The position numbers and the translations under genes are program-made. This document shows, in pieces, positions 19,911-30,388 of a stretch of DNA of 64,000 bases. Every line of letters starts with the position of its first letter. Within the stretch, counting starts at the first letter, position 1. The stretch is taken from NCBI GenBank assembly GCA_963281255.1, contig OY725503.1:3968001-4032000 (forward strand), given 5' to 3'. The notes below the pieces were generated by a model. That model had not been told where the DNA came from. It searched no databases and worked only from the letters and a program-made list of their open reading frames with translations. Origin of the DNA: Aphrocallistes beatrix (taxonomy: Eukaryota; Porifera; Hexactinellida; Sceptrulophora; Aphrocallistidae).

Positions 19911-21447
19911 CTACTTTCCAGATTTTTTATGCACTCCATTCGCCTTTTTAAACTTCCCGTCGATTCCTTCTTGAGTGAAGTTGAGGAATTCCCTGCTATA
20001 AGCCTCTGTGAACAGGAACTCGTCCTCATCCTGCATGTTGCTGAGTGTGTAGACGATGTAGAGCACCACGCCTGCCAGCATGATGATGATGATGAGGGTG
20101 TAGGGGTTGGAGGCCCGCTCTTCCAGCGCTGAGATTCGCTTTAAAGCTAAGTCAGACATTTTGAATTCCGGATTGAGGCGCTGCGCATGGTCGTAGTGGA
20201 TGAGCGCTTCCTGCCTCCTGCCCATCGACTCGAGGACCTAGACAGGACAACTGTCAGAAATGTCCTATGGAATTAATGGCGTATGTTTAGTCAGAAAGTC
20301 GTCCTCACTTCTCCCAGTGTGAAGTGCTGGATCCAGGAGTTGTGCTCTGGAGACTGGACATCCAGCGACACCCTGGCTAGGTAGGCGGCGTCCTGCGGGT
20401 AGTTGAGGTTGAAGAGCACACGGGCCAAGTTCAGGAGTGCATCTGCGTTGTCTGATTTCAGTGACAGAGCTTTCCGGAAACACTCAATCGCGAGGTACGT
20501 GTTGCCGCGTATCCGCCAGTAGTTCCCGACCTGATTCAGAATTTTGCTCGTCAGCGGTTTCTATCAAAATAAAACCGTCAATAATTCACTTTATAAAATT
20601 TTAATTTTAAAAAAGTGAATCGTTACCTTCTTCATTTCCCCCTTGAGATTGCGTTCAACCTTTCTGAGCGTCTCTTCTTGGCTCTCGGTGGACTTCGCCT
20701 TCTGAAATATCATTATGACGTCAGGTTCAGGGTAGTGAGGGTGTTCTCTACGCTTCTTAACACCTTCTAAGTGGTCGTAGCTTGTTTCCTTGGTCGGACG
20801 TCCGCAATTGAGTCCGACTTCATGGGAAGGCCTGACAATGAAATAATTATAAAACTTCTAAAATAAAATTGTTTTTTGCGATTACGCGTGTATTTCACTT
20901 ACGTGTTGGGAGGTGTCCATGGTTTCTCTTCTACTTTCTTGTCATTAGACAGTTTTTCAGTCTTTTTATTCGACTTAAATTCTGAAGAAATATCGTTTCT
21001 ATTTGGAGTTTTCATCTTTTCATCTTTGGCAGGATCACTCAACGTATATTCCGTATTCAGAATTGTCTCCTTTAACACTGACTCTGGAATGATGAGATTC
21101 GGATCGTTTTTACATAGAGACCCTATACAACCGTCATCGATGCTAGGTACCGGTATTTCGATATATTTGGGTTCCTCCGTAGATGAACCGGGAACAGCCT
21201 CGAAGCTGTTGTACCGCTGAATCAGTGTCGGAATAATGGCATCGTTCTCGAGTTGAGAATCAGGATTCTCGTTTGGATTATCCTCCAAGTAGGACTCCCC
21301 AGCGGCGAGGTGCTTTGAGGATTTTTCAACTGGGACAACTTTGCTGCTTTTTGTATCCAATTTCCAGTGCGTTACACCCAGCGAGTTGCTCCCTATGAAT
21401 ATAAGGGCACTATACACCCATAAACTGAAAGAACTGCTACGAGTCAT
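19911..21447 (-). CDS. Short TTC17-like TPR protein with membrane anchor
   Basis: Four exons, 20903..21447, 20627..20831, 20309..20560 and 19911..20237, give 442 residues. The N-terminus has a hydrophobic signal-like segment followed by THW, as after the TTC17 signal sequence. An acidic, low-conservation stretch follows. Next comes a module resembling the repeated TTC17 unit: a Cys before DHLEGV, then NYWRIRGNTYLAIECFRKAL, an LLNLARVLFN helix, HFTLGEVLESMGRRQEAL and LNPEF, that is, about three TPR-like helix pairs. After it a run of Ile, Leu and Val (YTLIIIIMLAGVVLYIVYTL) should span the membrane, followed by a lysine-rich tail. Human TTC17 is about 1,140 residues with several modules and, as I recall it, no such anchor. 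It may be a TTC17 derivative or a separate small family. Function unknown; a secretory-pathway location is inferred. Confidence 0.7.
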
Positions 21448-21844
21448 TGGGTAGGATCTATACGTGTGAGATCACTTAACTTACATAAAAATATACTTGA
21501 GTATGTATTCCTACACTGGAATATTATACATATTCATATTTCTGGTCACTTCTTTTATAATCATTTGCGTGGTCATTTTGGTTATTTCAGTAAATGATTA
21601 CGTCCGTGTGGCGTAGATAATTAGTTTATAGAATTATATATTCACTAATCAATCTCGTGCATCATCAATTATGCTCATTCTATGGATCGCAGAGCAACCC
21701 TCGCTCGTACGCCATTAATCGCCTTGAGGGAGCATCAATCATTGAAACAAGTAACAAATGATGCGGGATCACAAGTCCATAAATACACAGAAGAGTTAGA
21801 TACGTTACACACAATAAGTGACCAGGTGGCATAGTTCAGTACGG
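21448..21844. other. Intergenic spacer, about 400 bp
   Basis: Lies between two minus-strand genes and should hold the CFAP69 3' UTR and the promoter of the TTC17-like gene. No other feature seen. Confidence 0.6.
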
Positions 21845-24800
21845 TTAGGCTACGCTCTCGAGGGAAGAGCTGTCGTTGGGCGGCAGTAACGGCTCCAGCC
21901 GCATGGGCCGACTGCTCTCGACCTTCACATTCCTTCCGCAGAACACGGTCGTGCTGAGGTTCTCCAGTCCGGTGCCATGGTAAGTCTCCTGCGGTAAGAA
22001 CTCTCGGTCCAGCCTGCTGGCGGAGATCTTGGCGCGCTGTCTCTCCTTCGCATCTCGCAGTGCGATGTAGTTGGACGTCCGCTCGATGTACTCACTGAAC
22101 TCCGCCTGGTTCATCTGCTGCATGAGGTGGTCGCTGTGGATCGTTTGGTAGTGGTACTGCTCCTCTTGGAGGGCGTCGTGGCTACGGAGCTCCAGCAGGT
22201 CAGTCTGCATCTTCACTATCTACAAGCGAGTCTTTAGTTGTAACTTGTATTTAAATAAGAGGAAACGGTTTGAAATCCTTTGGACCCCATTTTCTATGTT
22301 TCTATCGGCAATTCTGCACCTTATTTTCGCTTCAAAATGCATTCAGACATTCAAGTAAGACTGTATTAGGAATTCAGCTTACCTGCTTGCACTTAAGCTT
22401 GTGGATGTTGAGTATCTCCGCTATGCCCTCTCTGTCATAAGAGACAGGACGCGTCCCTTCACACTCCAGCTCCCCCAAGAGCTCCTTCCACACCTCCTCT
22501 ATCTTCAGGTCCATGTACCGCTCTACCAGGACTATAGTGGCTCTGTCCTCCACCGAGATGCTGTCCGGGACAGACCGGAAATCAAGACGGCTGCACAGCG
22601 AGTAGATCTTGGCTCGCATGTTATCTGCCACGTCCATCACAGCTATACTCGTGTGCGTGCCGAGGTTTGCCGGAATCTGGGAGCGCATTTCTCGTTGGAG
22701 ACCGGTAGTTAACGGCTCGTCGATATCAGCAATGACAATGCCGTCTTTCCTCTCCACGTTGATAGCGGCCTCTTCTCTCCGCCACAACTCAGCCAGTAGC
22801 GACCAAATGCCTGATTAGAAAGCAAGTTAAAGTTTAATATTCTCATCACATCAAAGTACGTACCTACTGCACTGTCGCCATTCCTGCCTAGACTCCTGCC
22901 GGAGAGATGGAGAGTGTCAGAGATTGACTCCATGCCAGTCTGTAGCACGTCCAACTTCTGTCTGTTCCCCTCTCTCGCTTGCCAGGCCTGCAGGTGAGGA
23001 ATGCACCTGGTATCATCGGACAGATCCACCAGCACGCCGAGTATGACACTCTTCATAGAGATGGGGTGTGTCTGCAGGCAGTCCAGCAAGATGAAGACGC
23101 CTTCTTGTATGAGGAAATGCTCCTCATTCCCACTGCACCCTACCACGCACGTCCAAATCGCGTCGAGCGCGTGTAGGAATAGCTTGTGATGGCCGAACCC
23201 GGCAGATAGGAGAGATTCTGATATCAGTAGGTAGTTGGTCAGAACTTGGATACCACCTACGAACCATTAGAGATGTAATTCTAGTGAATGAGTGGATATG
23301 TTAACTAAAGACTGGTTGGCCATTCCATCTGCATACCTATGTTTCCCAGCAGTTCCTTGGCCCTGTCCTCTTGCTCACAGAGCAGACTTATCAGCAGGAG
23401 AGTGTCACTCATCGTCTCCACGTCCAGACTGTCAGTGCCGGCGGGGTTCATAGCGTCCAGGTAGGAGACCAGCAGAGAGAGCACGCCCAGGTCCAACAGC
23501 TCCTGGTTCAGCTGCTCGTGCTGGTAGCTAGTCACGTTGAGGAGAGCTCTCAGACACAGAGACAGCTGGGCGCGCTTGCTGCCGCGACAGCCTGGCTGTG
23601 ACAGGATGGAGGTGCCTGGGAAAGTGCGGGAGTAAGAAATGTTACCTCGTCAACTTCAGTTTTATTTAATTACCTAGACTCAGGTGGTCGTCCTCGCACA
23701 GACACCAGTCCAGCAGAGCCAGTAGCCTGGCGTTGCCCTGACACGCGTGGTACTGCTCCGGCACTTTACCGGACAGGTGCGATAACACGGACAGAGACTG
23801 CAGTTGTATTTCTTCCCATTGCTCAGGGGTCCAGGGCAACCGGTGTGCCAGTCTGCCGGCAGCCGTGGAGACCGGCTGTACCGGTGTGACGTAGTAGAGG
23901 AGGGAGGGCAGGAGAGGGAGGTGGGAGAGCAGGAGAATGGCGGCTGGGGTGTCCAGGAATACGTGTAGGATGTTGAGGAGAAGTTTCTTCAACTCGAAGT
24001 CCTCGTGTGACTTGTCCGGACTGAAGATAGCAGCGCCTGTAGGCTGTAACACCGTTTGAATGACATAAATCATTTACTCTCGTTAGAAGGAATCGATCGA
24101 ACCTGATCTGGAATCTCAGGACTGCTACATAGCATGACGAGGGTCTGTAGGAGTCCACTCTCCACATAGGGGGCGTGGGGACAGTGCCGTAGGTGCAGGG
24201 AGATCAGGACTGCCAGGTCGTTGCGTAGCTCCCGTGTGCTGGTGCTGAGGCTGCGAGGGGCGGTCTGACCGTCGGAGAGGTTGTAGCTGAGTAGCTTCAA
24301 GAGGCACTGATGGAGAGCATCCACGCACTGCATCGAGGAGAACTGGGCCTATGGACCGTATTGTAGACTATTGAGGCATTCTTGTATGTATATTAGGATC
24401 AGATGTAGACAATATATAATTATACTAATTTGTTAAAATTCTACATTAGATCCCAGATTCATTTATGAACTAACTTGTATCTCCGATCTCGATCCGTTCT
24501 CCCACACATTCCACAGTATCTCCACCATGTCATTGAACTCTATAGCGGTGCCCGGCCCCTGATTACTCCGCCCCCAGTCCACTAGCTCCAGCATAAGGAC
24601 AGGCAGCCTCCAGCCTGACTTCGCAGAGAGGATGCTCTCCGCACCAGGGACGGAGCTGGAGAGAATGCGCAGTACTTCTAGCACACAGGAGAACAGCTGT
24701 GAGCTGGTGGAGAGCTCTTCTGAGAGGAGGCCGGCTATCTGCAGATAAGTTAGGATACGAGGATAGTAATGGACAGCAACTAAGAAGCTCTTTTAAAGAA

Positions 24801-25402
24801 TTGGACCAACATATTTAGTGATGTGACTTCTCTCGACTATTGTTTTCCTCACTGACCTCTTCACTCTCTTCCGATCGCTAGAATCCTCACTCTCTATAGA
24901 GTGAAGCTTCTGAACACTCTTGCACACGGCGATAGAGATCTCAAGCTGTGAGAGAGCCAATAATTTGCCCAAAGACTAAAAAGATGAAAATATTTGAAAT
25001 ACAAATCCTATTAAATTGAATTTAAACACTTACCTGCACGAATTTTGCTGCATTCTGCATGTAATTCTTCTCATCGGAGGCTTTTTCCTTCAGAAAGGGG
25101 TAGGAGGACAAGGTTATTAGTTTCAAAAGCAACTCATGCATACTAGGAAATGAATCCAATCTCTCAAAACAGATAGGCAATAGTTGGGACAGTTCCCCTA
25201 ATTCGCTTAAGAGAAAACCCCCTTCATTCATCTCTATCACACGGCTCAGTGCATCCTCATCTCGCTCTGTCTTGTCATTGCTGTCAAGGTCTGCCAAAAG
25301 CTTCAAGGCATTGCTGACTATACTCATGCTGGAGAAGTTGGGTAGTAATACGTATAAGATTAATCTAAATTCGATAACCATTTCGTGTGTTCGTACCACC
25401 AT
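21845..25402 (-). CDS. CFAP69: Cilia- and flagella-associated protein 69
   Basis: Axonemal protein needed for sperm flagella and olfactory cilia in vertebrates; largely helical armadillo-like repeats. Nine exons: 25034..25402, 24853..24975, 24475..24738, 24103..24348, 23674..24043, 23337..23615, 22864..23256, 22383..22810, 21845..22219. They sum to 948 residues (human 941). Family-like segments include ILGVLVDLSDD with a downstream HLQAW; ANLGTHTSIAVMDVADNMRAK followed by IYSLCSRLDF; ERYMDLKIEEVW; RTSNYIALRDAKERQ; and NLSTTVFCGRNVKVES near the end. All junctions are GT-AG and phase-consistent. The start is the first in-frame ATG; shorter starts at nearby methionines are possible. I assigned the name by comparison with remembered human sequence. 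Confidence 0.87.
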
Positions 25403-25528
25403 ACCTATATATACATACCCAAGTACGTGCAGTTTAAAATGGCCCGTCTGGGGTTAATTAAATTGGTTAAATGTGGACTTCTTTATTTTACCATTAATCA
25501 TTTTGGATAAGTTAGTTTAGCTACAAGA
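25403..25528. promoter_or_regulatory. Probable bidirectional promoter, CFAP69 / TatB-like
   Basis: Only 126 bp separate the ATG of CFAP69 (minus) from the ATG of the TatB-like gene (plus), so both promoters and 5' UTRs must lie here or overlap the genes. No TATA box is evident on either strand. Confidence 0.5.
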
Positions 25529-26026
25529 ATGATAGATAGTTTTGTGGTCCAACTATTCCTCGTAGTAAGTTTGGCAGCTTATGTGGTGGGGCCTGTTCGT
25601 TTCCCTAACTACTCACGTCAAGTCGGATACCTTGTCGGGGACCTTGTAAAAGTGATTCGGCAATCTTTGAATACCTACAAAGGTGTATCTAAAGATAAAG
25701 ACATATCTAAAATGTCTTCAGAAATGAAGTCTGGACTTCAAGAAATTAAAAAGATACAGCAACAGTTCGATTTCGGTTTCAACTTGATTCGATCTCCCTC
25801 CCAAGCAATTAGGCTTGCAACGGAAAAAGAAGAAAAGCCCCAAGATATAACAAAACAAGAAGATGTTACAACAAAAACTCACGAACAAAACAAAGCTCCT
25901 GTGCCTCTGCCCCCAATAATGGGTGGTGCTAGATACGTGTCGAAAACCGCGTTTCTGATCAAACAATACAAAGATAATAACCCAGGAATAGAAGACGAAA
26001 GTAAGCATTTTAAGGATGAGAGATAA
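25529..26026 (+). CDS. TatB-like twin-arginine translocase component
   Basis: Single exon, 165 residues. Residues 1-26 align without a gap to the start of bacterial TatB: Met1, Asp3, a polar residue at 8, a hydrophobic helix, then Gly21-Pro22, Arg24 and Pro26 (VVGPVRFP here, VVLGPQRLP in E. coli TatB). An amphipathic stretch RQVGYLVGDLVKVIRQSL follows, as in TatA/TatB, and then a long charged, probably unstructured tail. Tat moves folded proteins such as the Rieske protein across bacterial, plastid and some mitochondrial membranes. A mitochondrial inner-membrane role is inferred. No separate targeting presequence is visible and no TatC gene is in the window. The match is short and made by eye; a chance single-pass protein is the alternative. 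Confidence 0.6.
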   Translation: MIDSFVVQLFLVVSLAAYVVGPVRFPNYSRQVGYLVGDLVKVIRQSLNTYKGVSKDKDISKMSSEMKSGLQEIKKIQQQFDFGFNLIRSPSQAIRLATEKEEKPQDITKQEDVTTKTHEQNKAPVPLPPIMGGARYVSKTAFLIKQYKDNNPGIEDESKHFKDER

Positions 26027-26457
26027 CATTAAAATAGTGCATTTCCTCATAATTCGATTTATGCTGATAGGAATAATATGTAACGCAAAATTCTTTCTAT
26101 ACTATTTTGTAGTGAATTTTGTGAATCGTATATGCATCACTTCGTAAAATGTGTTATGGCAGAGAACACCTGTACCTCGGTCTTCTCAGCCATAACTTGG
26201 TCAGCATTTTAACAGATTCAGTCAATAAAGCAGTCGAAATGATACTCTGCAAATACAAAAAATATATATACTATATAATTTACAAAAAGGAAGAGTATAG
26301 GTGTATAGAAGAATTGATATTAGTGCTTAGAAAAAAAGTTATTTTTTTATCAAATTGCTCCCTTTTCAGTATTATCAACTGTTGTTTTCAATTACAAATT
26401 CCTAACTACTATATGTACTGGATTTTGTTTTATAAATCACATCATTTTAAAGTCGCT
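26027..26457 (+). other. AT-rich spacer before EXPERA gene 1
   Basis: Contains an in-frame upstream extension of the next gene beginning with ATG at 26149, but its composition (Lys, Tyr and Ile from AT-rich codons) and its absence from the tandem paralogue argue that it is untranslated. Confidence 0.6.
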
Positions 26458-27045
26458 ATGGCAGACCTTCAATACAATCTAATCATACTGTTGCTACTGT
26501 TAGTTAGAGGCTTTCTCTTCGTTCTTTTATTTATCAAATGGTTCCCGGTCAATGTGTTCTTCCTGCAATTCCCTCGCTGGGTGAGCATGTGGCTACTATT
26601 TTCAAGTATTTCAGTATCTTTCGATACAGTATTCATACTAGACCGCCCTGAATCTTTCAACATTTCAATCTGGACAACTCACCATATCTACACGAAGATT
26701 GATAAGGCCTATGGCGATTTGGAAGACACGTTTGTATACGCGAAATCTCTATTGAATATTGTAGAAGTCATCGCAAATATTACAGCTCTATTCTACCTTG
26801 TTATCAAACTTCAATTCAAAAAAGCAGCACTCATAGCAATAGTCGCCTCCGCTATAGCATTTTCAAAAGCTGCATTATATCTGGTGATGGAGATCGTGAG
26901 TGGATTCAAAAACACAGCTCAAAATGATGCATTCACGTTCGCTACATTCTATATTGTACCGAACGCTACATGGGTAGTGGTGCCAGCCGTGGCGATGTAC
27001 CAGCTGGGCGCGGTACTGATCCGAGAAAAGCCAAAAGAGGAATGA
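26458..27045 (+). CDS. EXPERA-family membrane protein, copy 1
   Basis: 195 residues, one exon, with about five membrane helices. It resembles the EXPERA/emopamil-binding superfamily, closest in my recollection to a fungal subfamily: PRWVSMWLLFS, a D-x-x-FIL-x-RP-x-SF stretch, YTKIDKAYGDLED, a LLNIVEV helix, a SKAALYLVMEIVSGF segment and a final VPNATWVVVPAVAMYQLG helix. Superfamily members include sterol isomerases and sterol or lipid binders; the actual ligand cannot be read here. The start at 26458 was chosen because it aligns with the start of the neighbouring paralogue. It forms a tandem pair with the gene at 27328. The C-terminus has a charged KPKEE tail that could be cytosolic. Confidence 0.65.
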   Translation: MADLQYNLIILLLLLVRGFLFVLLFIKWFPVNVFFLQFPRWVSMWLLFSSISVSFDTVFILDRPESFNISIWTTHHIYTKIDKAYGDLEDTFVYAKSLLNIVEVIANITALFYLVIKLQFKKAALIAIVASAIAFSKAALYLVMEIVSGFKNTAQNDAFTFATFYIVPNATWVVVPAVAMYQLGAVLIREKPKEE

Positions 27046-27260
27046 AAGATCTCATCCCACTGGATAGTGCACCTACTTGTATTTCCATTATGTCTTAGTG
27101 AGTGAATTATGTTAGTTAATATGGCCATTTTGATATCATCCATCTTCATAGAAATTAGGGGTGGCTTTTAGTTATCTTATTACGCCACGGGTTTAACAAA
27201 ACAGTAGGACGTACTCTACTCTTAGGTTCGGATAATATTACACCTAATTGGTATATACAG

Positions 27261-27267
27261 TATATAA
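27261..27267 (+). promoter_or_regulatory. TATA-like element before EXPERA gene 2
   Basis: TATATAA lies 61 bp upstream of the ATG at 27328. The region is AT-rich, so chance is a real possibility. Confidence 0.3.
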
Positions 27268-27327
27268 CGATTTAGGCACAGTTAAGTTGAACTGATAGAA
27301 AATATTCACGCCTCTGCAACAGCTACG

Positions 27328-27903
27328 ATGGATGGATTCATCTATACTATCCTCTTATTGGTGGGCTTATTGGGGACAGGGACTGTCTTAGCACTGCTGG
27401 TCGTCATGTTCCTACCACACAGCGTGTATTTCCCTCGTTGGGTCAGTCTATGGTTCGTCTTCAGTAACATAATTGTCTCGTACGATGCAGGATTCATTCT
27501 CTGTCGCCCTGCATCCTTCGACATGACATTGTGGTATCCATACCAGACATACATGAAGATAGATAAGAGCTACGCAGATTTAAAAGATGTGTACGTGCAC
27601 GCACAAAGCATAATGAATGTGGTAGAAATCTTTGTTAACGTCATAGCCATCTTATACCTAACGAGGCGCCATTTTAAGACAGCAGCGATTATAGCCATAA
27701 TAGCATCTACCATGACGGCTTCAAAGACAGTGCTGTATTTCCTAATGGAGATAGTGGATAACTTCAAATACACTCGACAGGATGATACTTTGACGTTTAT
27801 ATTTTTCTATATTTTCCCAAATGGTATATGGATAGTAGTGCCGGCTTTGGTAATATATTACCTTGGAGCTGTACTGGTAAGGGACAAGCCAGCTCAAGAC
27901 TGA
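27328..27903 (+). CDS. EXPERA-family membrane protein, copy 2
   Basis: 191 residues, one exon, a tandem paralogue of the gene 282 bp upstream. It shares PRWVS, the DAGFILCRPASFD stretch, the YxKIDKxYxDL motif, VVEIFVN, ASKTVLYFLMEIVDNF and the PNGIWIVVP final helix, with matching length and ends. This copy looks closer to the fungal-type consensus (SKTVLY, PNG-W), so copy 1 may be the more diverged one. About five membrane helices are expected. No sterol-isomerase activity should be assumed. Confidence 0.65.
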   Translation: MDGFIYTILLLVGLLGTGTVLALLVVMFLPHSVYFPRWVSLWFVFSNIIVSYDAGFILCRPASFDMTLWYPYQTYMKIDKSYADLKDVYVHAQSIMNVVEIFVNVIAILYLTRRHFKTAAIIAIIASTMTASKTVLYFLMEIVDNFKYTRQDDTLTFIFFYIFPNGIWIVVPALVIYYLGAVLVRDKPAQD

Positions 27904-28209
27904 TACAGACACTCTGAGATAGAACAGTTGAGTGGAGTTAGATTTATATCTTAGTGTTAGTGTGGAGGTATTTTGTAATAAGTAGATTTGTATTATGGAC
28001 CTTAGAGTTTAGACTATGGTCTCGGGATAATCAAAGACTTATTCAGTGCTTAGTTCAAACCGGATGTGTCTAATTAAATTAAATAATAAAGAAATAATAC
28101 CTAACTAAATTTACACCTAACTACACAATCTCTAATCCACTTTCATGTGAATTAATGTGCATAATATTGCACCTTTAAAACTCCATCTAAAATTTTAACT
28201 AACAACTTC
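27904..28209. other. Convergent 3' spacer
   Basis: About 300 bp of AT-rich DNA between the ends of EXPERA copy 2 (plus) and DHPS (minus), presumably both 3' UTRs. It holds AATAAA-type signals near 28083, and nothing else visible. Confidence 0.5.
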
Positions 28210-29421
28210 CTACTTCTTTCTATCTTCTTCAGGATTCTGCAGCAAAGCAGTTGGGGGGAGTTCAAAATTCTTACAAAATGTCTCGGCTACGATTAGTGGG
28301 AACACTAGAGTAGCGTCTGAATGCAATTTGACCGGCTTCGTGTCGAAGCGAATTTTCCCCCAAGAAATAGCTTCTTCGGGTGCAGCCCCAGCATCGCAGC
28401 CATCGAACTCTTGACCTGTATTTATGAACACAGAATAGTCAGCTCCGTTACGGAAGAGATTGGCGTTACAGATATGGTGCTTTATCATGCCTCCTCCCAG
28501 GATGATCATGCCAGAATTAACACAGTTCAGAGCTATCTTATTTATTTTAACTATGTCCTCGATTATATCGATCTTAAGCCCTGGGGACTTAAACGCGTGG
28601 AAAAACAACATGTCCCCCAGAGAGCCATCGGTCAGCGAAGGACAGAAGACAGGGATCTTGTTCTTAGCGCACCAGTAGTAGACCGAGGTAGGATCGTTAA
28701 TCTCATGACCTAATCTCTCGATCACTTTGCTAGGTGTCCAGTTAATATTGTCCTCATTCTGTTCCTTCAGCAGTTTGTCGTATATCGGCATTATCCAGTC
28801 CTCGAACTTACAGTAGTTGCTATTCGGCACTAGTAAGTTGCCGATCCGGTTAATTCCATTCAAACGCAGTTCTTTGCCTGGTAAGCGAAAGTCCCCTGTA
28901 AATAGAGATAAATAAAAGATAACAATTTAATCGCGAAGCAAGATATCACCACTACATAGAGATCTTAAGTTACCAATGAAATGCGGAGCTAAACACTTCA
29001 TGAAATCCTCCTCGACTCCCCCTGCTGACGTCACGATACAATCCACCATATTATTCTTAGCCAAGAAACAGAATATCTCTCTCAGTCCACAAGATATCAT
29101 ATTAGAAGTGTAGCCAAAGAAAATCGTACAATTGGACAATGGACGCGTACCCTCATTCGCTTTCTCCAGCGCTTCCCCAGTTAAAGGCTTAGCTTTACAC
29201 GCCAGCATATCATTAATCCTGTCCACTACCAGGCCGAAGTTTGTAGCCTGGAATCCGGTGCGTTTGTAGCTGGCTAGCAGGCTGGGGTAGTCGACTGGAC
29301 CCCTTTCGAACTGATACCCACAAACCTCTTCTGCTTTATCAGTCATCGTAACACTGGCCGACAGCACTGCTTCACGGGCTTGATCTATTCCTGAGCTCTC
29401 TGCCATGCTAGTTAGTTTCAT
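28210..29421 (-). CDS. DHPS: Deoxyhypusine synthase
   Basis: Transfers the aminobutyl group of spermidine to a lysine of eIF5A, the first step of hypusine formation; cytosolic. Two exons, 28974..29421 and 28210..28895, phase 1, give 377 residues (human 369). Visible: [13 protein letters not shown]; the [16 protein letters not shown] active-site loop; [31 protein letters not shown]; the glycine loop MIILGGG with KHH; and AISWGKIR holding the catalytic lysine. All elements are intact. An ATG six codons in is an alternative start. The 80 nt intron has a standard GTAACT donor and TTACAG acceptor. Confidence 0.96.
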
Positions 29422-29635
29422 TTCAAAAATATAGTCATCGACATGAAAAGGAATTTGGTCAGTATTTCGAGGTAAAGTGATTTGTTGACCGAATTCTTTT
29501 CAATTCGATTTCAGTGAATACGTATAGCAGCCTCAAATATGGGTACAAACCACAATACTACCAAAAATAATCTAACACATACGTATATCCATAAATCTAA
29601 ATATTCACACACTTATAAATATTACAAATTTAAAA

Positions 29636-30388
29636 TCAAACAAAAGCTGAAGATGCTTGATCAGGAGATTCCCCTCGAAGATACCCAAAATATTCTGCGA
29701 GATATTGGCATTCATTTCTCATCTCTTCTGTCATCTTTTGTTCAGATACAATAATAGGAACCAATTTTCCCTTTAAAATTTTAGAAATCGCCACTAGATA
29801 CACCATTTGACCTTGGTTTATTTTCAATGATGCTACAATACAAAAAGAATTAGAATTCGTTGCATTTATGTCATCATCGTAATTCGGATCCAACAATTCA
29901 CCAAAAACCATTTGTGGGTGTGAAGTGAATATAATGTATTTCTTGCCCTCGAATACTAATGAACTCCCGCTCATATAGTCGCATGTTCCTACGGCCTGTG
30001 GAAGACATGACAGCTCTTTTTCTGTGACAGCGAAGTCTTTAGAAGTAGACCATTCTGCCAATTTGGAATCATTAAAAGTTACGAATGCGAGTTTTTCGAT
30101 AAATTCCAACTTTTTAACAGATTCTAAGCACCAATTCGTCCAGGAGCTGTTAGGGAGAGAATCCCAATCCTTATCTAGCGCACTTTTGATTACGGTGTCA
30201 GTGAATCTACAGCTGAGAGAGAGAGAAGACAGCTGGTTTTTGATGCCAGTTATGCACAAGTCCGGGAGAAGGAAGAGACTCTTCTTAATTTGTTCGTAGT
30301 GCAGCCTGCGCGAGAAGAAGATGAGACAGAGTTCGGCTAGGGACTTGATTGGTTTGGGTTGAGGAACTAATAATGTTTTGGTAGCCAT
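29636..30388 (-). CDS. Unrecognised 250-residue protein
   Basis: One open exon from the ATG at 30388 to a TGA at 29636. I do not recognise it. The N-terminus is basic and hydrophobic (SLAELCLIFFSRRLHYEQIKK), then a Leu/Cys-rich helical part. From about residue 130 comes a more beta-like section with GKKYIIFTSHPQMVFG, an acidic YDDDI loop, and alternating hydrophobic segments such as MVYLVAISKILKGKLVPIIV. There is no signal peptide, no clear membrane helix and no metal-binding cysteines. It sits between DHPS and dUTPase, all on the minus strand with separate spacers. Reading-frame length and spacing support a real gene. Confidence 0.6.
   Translation of the reverse strand: MATKTLLVPQPKPIKSLAELCLIFFSRRLHYEQIKKSLFLLPDLCITGIKNQLSSLSLSCRFTDTVIKSALDKDWDSLPNSSWTNWCLESVKKLEFIEKLAFVTFNDSKLAEWSTSKDFAVTEKELSCLPQAVGTCDYMSGSSLVFEGKKYIIFTSHPQMVFGELLDPNYDDDINATNSNSFCIVASLKINQGQMVYLVAISKILKGKLVPIIVSEQKMTEEMRNECQYLAEYFGYLRGESPDQASSAFV

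Noticed and set aside
26149-26457. N-terminal extension of EXPERA copy 1 by about 100 residues
   Set aside because: AT-driven composition without resemblance to the paralogue, whose start aligns with the ATG at 26458.
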